NCBI GenBank assembly: GCA_002423705.1
Contig: DINW01000055.1
Location: 11,720 to 17,465, forward strand
Direction: 5' to 3'
DNA length: 5,746 nucleotides
DNA from: Clostridium sp. UBA5530
GTDB taxonomy: Bacteria; Bacillota; Clostridia; Clostridiales; Clostridiaceae
The notes under the pieces are model-generated. The model saw only the letters and a program-made list of their open reading frames with translations, was not told the origin of the DNA and searched no databases. Shown here piece after piece: positions 5,729 to 5,746 of this stretch (the stretch's first letter is position 1; each line of letters opens with the position of its first letter). Made by a program: the position numbers and the translations under genes.

Positions 5729-5746
5729 GGGGCTGTATCAAAACGA
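5729..5746. mobile_element. Probable terminal inverted repeat of an insertion sequence, cut by the window end
   Basis: GGGGCTGTATCAAAACGA resembles the outer ends of insertion sequences of the IS1182-like type (GGGGCTGT followed by CAAAAC is a pattern I recognise from such ends). The G/C-rich onset contrasts with the A+T-only sequence before it, which includes TATATATAATATA, a likely kind of target. The transposase would lie beyond 5746 and is not seen, so family and integrity are unknown. Confidence 0.45.

Overview
The window looks like a chromosomal segment of a low-GC Firmicute, most probably a Clostridium or close relative. The evidence is the A+T-rich codon use, strong AGGAG-type ribosome binding sites, sigma-A-like promoters, a Na+-pumping decarboxylase beta subunit typical of anaerobes, and the gene order coaX-dusB-greA-lysS, which from general knowledge is familiar in clostridia. 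I cannot name the species. All genes lie on the + strand.

Layout. Positions 1-1040 hold the 3' part of an OadB/GcdB/MmdB-type membrane subunit whose start lies before the window. Positions 1041-1296 are a dense non-coding leader: a promoter overlapping the end of the previous gene, a long rod-like hairpin, a second extended hairpin, and a terminator-like stem-loop just before the next ribosome binding site. coaX (type III pantothenate kinase, first step of CoA synthesis) and dusB (tRNA dihydrouridine synthase) follow as a tight pair, with dusB starting at TTG. Positions 3054-3347 carry no gene but hold a small relative of the rod hairpin and two tandem promoters for greA. greA (transcript cleavage factor) and lysS (lysyl-tRNA synthetase) are 13 bp apart and end at a clear intrinsic terminator (5355-5388). 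A separate promoter drives a tRNA-Asn(GUU) gene with encoded CCA. The last 18 bases look like the terminal inverted repeat of an insertion sequence continuing beyond the window.

How the genes fit together. The protein genes are ordinary housekeeping functions: membrane energetics, CoA synthesis, tRNA modification, transcription elongation and tRNA charging. The unusual content is in the RNA and DNA structure between genes. The coaX leader is laid out like either a roughly 195-nt independent small RNA or a transcription attenuator. Part of its first hairpin recurs in shortened form upstream of greA, as if the upper stem had been lost between two TTAGTT direct repeats. I did not find a new protein system; the leader/repeat element is the best candidate for something undescribed.
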